DNA from: a candidate division FCPU426 bacterium
Lineage (GTDB): Bacteria > Oederibacteriota > PGYV01 > Palsa-1178
Direction of reading: 5' to 3'
DNA: 7,290 bases
NCBI GenBank assembly: GCA_003167475.1
Contig: PMTB01000230.1
Coordinates: 6,360-13,649, forward strand
Shown here: positions 5,079-7,290 of the stretch, piece by piece
Layout: every line of letters begins with the position of its first letter
Numbering within the stretch: the first letter of the stretch is position 1
Notes under the pieces: generated by a model
Databases searched by the model: none
What the model was told of the DNA's origin: nothing
What the model saw: only the letters and a program-made list of their open reading frames with translations
Program-made: the position numbers and the translations under genes

Positions 5079-6872
5079 GTGAAAATGGAAGCGACGCAGG
5101 TAAAAGAAGGGGAAGCGATCAATAATATATTCGAGGGGCTCGACCCGGCGATAAAGGAAAATGTTACCGGGGCGCTTGAATTTTTCAGCAAGGAAAAATC
5201 CGAGAACGGCAATAAGATAGAGGATGTGGTAAAGGTCAACAAATTGAGGAACGCCTACAATACGCTGGTGGGAGCGCTTATCAATGAAAGAATGAACAAG
5301 ATGAACAAGTACCAGGAACTTTTTATGTGCACCGGCGCCATAGGCGACACCGTGGATATAAACGGCAATAAGATCACCCTTATGGACCCCCCCATATACG
5401 CGCAGCTTTTCGCGGATTTCTGGAACAAGGACACGTCAAGCTTCTTTGCCGGCGTGGTATACTCTGTTACTGAAAAGATGAAGGCCATCGCGGAAGGGAA
5501 GATAGAGCTCATAGACACCTCCGGGAAAAGAAAATCCAAGAAGGTCGACGACAAAGTCGACCCGAAAAAACTCAAGGCTTCCCTCGAGTGGAAAAAGAAC
5601 GACAGCCTGAAGATCGGGGCCAACCTGGTGAGGACGCTCGGCTCCTATATGGACAAAATGCAGCAGCTCGACCAGGTAAAGCTTAAGACCCTGAAGCTCA
5701 ACTATGACGGCATAAACACATATTTCGGCATACTCAACAAGGGCGCAAAGCTCACGCCGGAAGACAAAAAGATGAAGGACCTGCTAGCGGTGAGGTCCGA
5801 CATGATGGCAAAAACACTCGCGGATTTCACGAAGCTATACGCGGAGACATTCACCCGTTCGGCCGAGTGCATAGATTCCATCAAGGAAAAGATAGACGAT
5901 ATAAAGCAGAAAGAGATCGAGATAGCCAAGGCTTCCACGGCCGTATCAGCCGAGGAAAACAGCGCGGTTGATTCCTTCACTTCCGAGCATACGGACCTGA
6001 TAAAAAGGGATGTCAGTATAATCAACAGCTTTATTGTGAGCGCTTCTGAAAAATCCGCCAACAGGGTGCCCTACTCAGGCGCCAGGATCCTGCTTAACTC
6101 GCAGATACCGGACCTTGCAAGGGCGAATGATTCCTACTTCTGTACGCCAAAGGCGGTAATAGAGTCACTAACCAAGCTCATGTCCATACATACAAACGCG
6201 TTCCCCAAGGATGATGACGGCAATTACATCATACCGCCGATACTTATCGAGCCCATCAGGAACTATGTGGACTTCCTAGAGGACCGCTTTATAATGGGTT
6301 TTGTGACGGGAGAGCCCGGAAAAAAGGGGGCCAAGATATCGTTCTCGCCCATAGATTTCCAGGTTATGAAAGCCATAGGGATGTACCTGGCCAAGGACCC
6401 CATCTTTGACTACCGCGGGGAAATAAACGAAGGCACATTTATGGGGGATTACACCGGGAAGGTGGAAAAAACAGCCCAGGTGAAGTGGACCGGCCAGGAT
6501 AAAAAGATGAACATGGTCATATCATCAGAGCTTGTCGACGCGGCTTCGCGCGACGACGCGGTGACAAACTATATGGACTTTGTATTCAATTGCTTAAACG
6601 GCCTCGGGCCGCCGCCTAAGATGTCAAAACGCCGCATAAACATACTTTTAAGGTACGCCACAATTTACAGCCTGGAGAACAACGTAAGGCTGCTGCTGCA
6701 GTACTGCGCGCAGTCGGAACCGACTGAGGTGCGTGATACGATCATGAAATTTACGAACAGGAGCACGGACGCCGGCAGGGAAATGGTAAAAAAGATAGTA
6801 AAGGAAGACGCGGTAGTGCAGAGGGTCCTGGGCAACAACCCGGACATGGTGTGCGCCAAGATTTTCGTATAA
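5079..6872 (+). CDS. Large soluble protein of unknown family
   Basis: I do not recognise this 597-residue protein. It is rich in Lys, Glu, Asp and Met, with no signal peptide or membrane segment, so a cytoplasmic, mostly helical protein is likely. The stretch around 235-300 (with SIKEKIDDIKQKEIEIAKAS from about 267) looks like coiled coil. A lysine-rich linker lies near 150-165 (SGKRKSKKVDDKVDPKK). The C-terminal part has GLGPPPKMSKRR near 508-519 followed by a helical region. No catalytic motif is seen. Start is GTG 5079 or ATG 5085, two codons later; GGAAGGGG (5068-5075) is 9 bases from the ATG and only 3 from the GTG, so the ATG may be the real start. It follows the cyclic-nucleotide-binding gene by 92 bases and ends at a strong terminator, so the two may share a transcript, though the AT-rich gap (5041-5056) could hold a weak promoter. 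Its even codon use along the length argues for a real gene. Confidence 0.85.
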   Translation: MKMEATQVKEGEAINNIFEGLDPAIKENVTGALEFFSKEKSENGNKIEDVVKVNKLRNAYNTLVGALINERMNKMNKYQELFMCTGAIGDTVDINGNKITLMDPPIYAQLFADFWNKDTSSFFAGVVYSVTEKMKAIAEGKIELIDTSGKRKSKKVDDKVDPKKLKASLEWKKNDSLKIGANLVRTLGSYMDKMQQLDQVKLKTLKLNYDGINTYFGILNKGAKLTPEDKKMKDLLAVRSDMMAKTLADFTKLYAETFTRSAECIDSIKEKIDDIKQKEIEIAKASTAVSAEENSAVDSFTSEHTDLIKRDVSIINSFIVSASEKSANRVPYSGARILLNSQIPDLARANDSYFCTPKAVIESLTKLMSIHTNAFPKDDDGNYIIPPILIEPIRNYVDFLEDRFIMGFVTGEPGKKGAKISFSPIDFQVMKAIGMYLAKDPIFDYRGEINEGTFMGDYTGKVEKTAQVKWTGQDKKMNMVISSELVDAASRDDAVTNYMDFVFNCLNGLGPPPKMSKRRINILLRYATIYSLENNVRLLLQYCAQSEPTEVRDTIMKFTNRSTDAGREMVKKIVKEDAVVQRVLGNNPDMVCAKIFV

Positions 6873-6907
6873 CGAAAATTTTAATTTGAAAACAACAATA
6901 TATAATT

Positions 6908-6958
6908 AAAAAAGGCCGCAAGCCGGATAAATCAGGCTTGCGGCCTTTTTGTTTTTTT
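6908..6958 (+). terminator. Strong intrinsic terminator, probably bidirectional
   Basis: A perfect 11-base GC-rich stem, GGCCGCAAGCC (6914-6924) with GGCTTGCGGCC (6935-6945), closes a 10-base loop. It is preceded by A6 (6908-6913) and followed by T5 and then G and T7, so it can end transcription from either side. It lies 41 bases after the stop of the 597-residue gene and marks the end of that transcript. Confidence 0.93.
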
Positions 6959-6970
6959 AGGACTTATAAT

Positions 6971-7002
6971 GCGTAGGGGTGCCGCGCTGCGACACCCTAC
7001 GC
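6971..7002. repeat. REP-like hairpin element
   Basis: GCGTAGGGGTG (6971-6981) pairs with CACCCTACGC (6993-7002) with a single bulged G, and an inner CGC/GCG stem (6983-6985 with 6989-6991) continues after one mismatch. It stands 12 bases after the terminator T-run, in non-coding DNA, and has no U-tract of its own. The shape and the GTAGGGGTG core resemble dispersed palindromic repeats, but only one copy is in the window. Confidence 0.55.
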
Positions 7003-7040
7003 GGGCACTTGGTTAAAACGGTGTAATAATCATAAATCGA

Positions 7041-7062
7041 GAAAAGTCTTTATGTTAAGTCG
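7041..7062 (+). repeat. Direct repeat, copy 1
   Basis: This 22-base segment, starting GAAAAGTCTTTATG and ending GTCG, recurs at 7261-7282 with 19 of 22 identical bases and an exact 220-base offset. The first 14 bases are identical. Its end overlaps the left end of the long palindrome. The two copies lie in different coding contexts (the reading frame through this one meets a stop soon after), which suggests a DNA- or RNA-level repeat. Confidence 0.6.
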
Positions 7063-7160
7063 TGCACGGTGCTGACAAATTTTGCCTCAGAATTTTGCGC
7101 TGTATTATAAAGGGGTTTCGCGCAAAGGTCTGAGTCAAAATTTGTCAGCGCCGTGCACGA
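7060..7160. repeat. Long imperfect palindrome with 41-base arms
   Basis: The arms 7060-7100 and 7120-7160 pair at 37 of 41 positions by Watson-Crick rules, with two more G-T pairs and only two mismatches (7085/7135 and 7092/7128). The loop is 19 bases (7101-7119). Each outer end contains the self-complementary CGTGCACG. As RNA it would form a very stable hairpin; as DNA it could extrude a cruciform. No U-tract follows at the right (AAAAAGG), so it is not a normal rightward terminator. It may be a non-autonomous mobile repeat, a structured RNA or a protein-binding site; the sequence does not decide. Confidence 0.8.
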
Positions 7161-7172
7161 AAAAGGAATTAC

Positions 7173-7290
7173 ATGGATTTAGTGGATTTCTCGGCAGCAC
7201 GAAATCCCAAGTCTAAACAACGTGCAGGCCGCTTGCAGAGCGATTCAAATGAGACTGTCGGAAAAGTCTTTATGAAAGGTCGCATCCGGC
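7173..7290 (+). CDS. Possible N-terminus of an unidentified protein, cut by the edge
   Basis: ATG at 7173 opens 39 codons to the right edge, beginning MDLVDFSAARNPKSKQRAGR. AAGGA (7163-7167) lies 5 bases upstream, a usable ribosome binding site. The peptide resembles nothing I can name. It begins 12 bases after the long palindrome, contains a small inverted repeat (7184-7190 with 7201-7207), and includes the second direct repeat, so it may instead be non-coding repeat DNA that happens to lack stops. Confidence 0.3.
   Translation, partial: MDLVDFSAARNPKSKQRAGRLQSDSNETVGKVFMKGRIR
7261..7282 (+). repeat. Direct repeat, copy 2
   Basis: Second copy of the 22-base repeat at 7041-7062, with three differences (two at 7275-7276 and one at 7278). 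After copy 1 the long palindrome begins at the terminal TCG; here the sequence after TCG (CATCCGGC) differs and the window ends, so whether another palindrome follows is unknown. Confidence 0.55.

Noticed and set aside
4994..5242. Minus-strand open frame of 82 codons across the CNB/597-aa gap
   Set aside because: It mostly mirrors the start of the 597-residue gene, which has even codon use over its full length; the antisense product has no recognisable features.
7054..7160. Integron attC-like site (GTTAAGT matching GTTRRRY next to a palindrome)
   Set aside because: The core lies on the left, the partner core RYYYAAC is not found at the other end, copy 2 of the flanking repeat lacks the GTT, and no integrase is visible. 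The 7-base match is likely chance.
7041..7290. CRISPR array
   Set aside because: Only two imperfect 22-base copies 220 bases apart; spacers of CRISPR length and further repeats are absent.
7041..7290. Retron or RAYT/insertion-sequence element
   Set aside because: The palindrome would suit such a system, but no reverse transcriptase or transposase reading frame is present inside the window, so it cannot be called.

Overview
The window reads as chromosomal DNA from an uncultured bacterium with moderate GC, probably a Gram-negative-type lineage. The evidence is several sigma70-like promoters, Shine-Dalgarno sites of the GGAGG or GAGGTG kind, frequent TTG and GTG starts, heavy ATA/AGG/AAG codon use, and a transmembrane chemoreceptor. 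No ribosomal or other phylogenetic marker is present, so no taxon is named.

Layout. Positions 1-187 (minus) hold the N-terminus of a UGT/GT28-like glycosyltransferase that runs off the left edge. It is divergent from a LOG-family phosphoribohydrolase (342-908). A stem-loop repeat overlaps the end of that gene. A TATAAT promoter and a possible 17-codon leader frame follow, then DNA polymerase IV (dinB, about 1044-2108). A strong promoter at 2121-2148 drives a 599-residue chemoreceptor (2194-3993) with one Cache-like sensor, three tandem HAMP-like units and a cytoplasmic signalling hairpin. Directly after its stop is a second copy of the stem-loop repeat, then the small nucleoside phosphorylase ppnP (4093-4368). 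A near-consensus promoter (4511-4539) starts a likely two-gene unit: a stand-alone cyclic-nucleotide-binding protein (4579-4986) and a 597-residue soluble protein of unknown family (5079-6872). That unit closes at a textbook intrinsic terminator (6908-6958).

The last 330 bases hold an unusual cluster of structure: a REP-like hairpin (6971-7002), a 101-base palindrome with 41-base arms (7060-7160), and a 22-base direct repeat recurring exactly 220 bases apart (7041 and 7261). A short open frame (7173 onward) leaves the right edge; it may or may not be a gene.

The genes do not form one pathway. LOG and PpnP both touch nucleotide/nucleoside metabolism, DinB is a DNA-damage polymerase, and the chemoreceptor and cyclic-nucleotide protein are signalling proteins. 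The best candidates for something undescribed are the CNB + 597-aa pair, the two-copy stem-loop repeat with compensatory changes, and the palindrome/repeat cluster at the right end.
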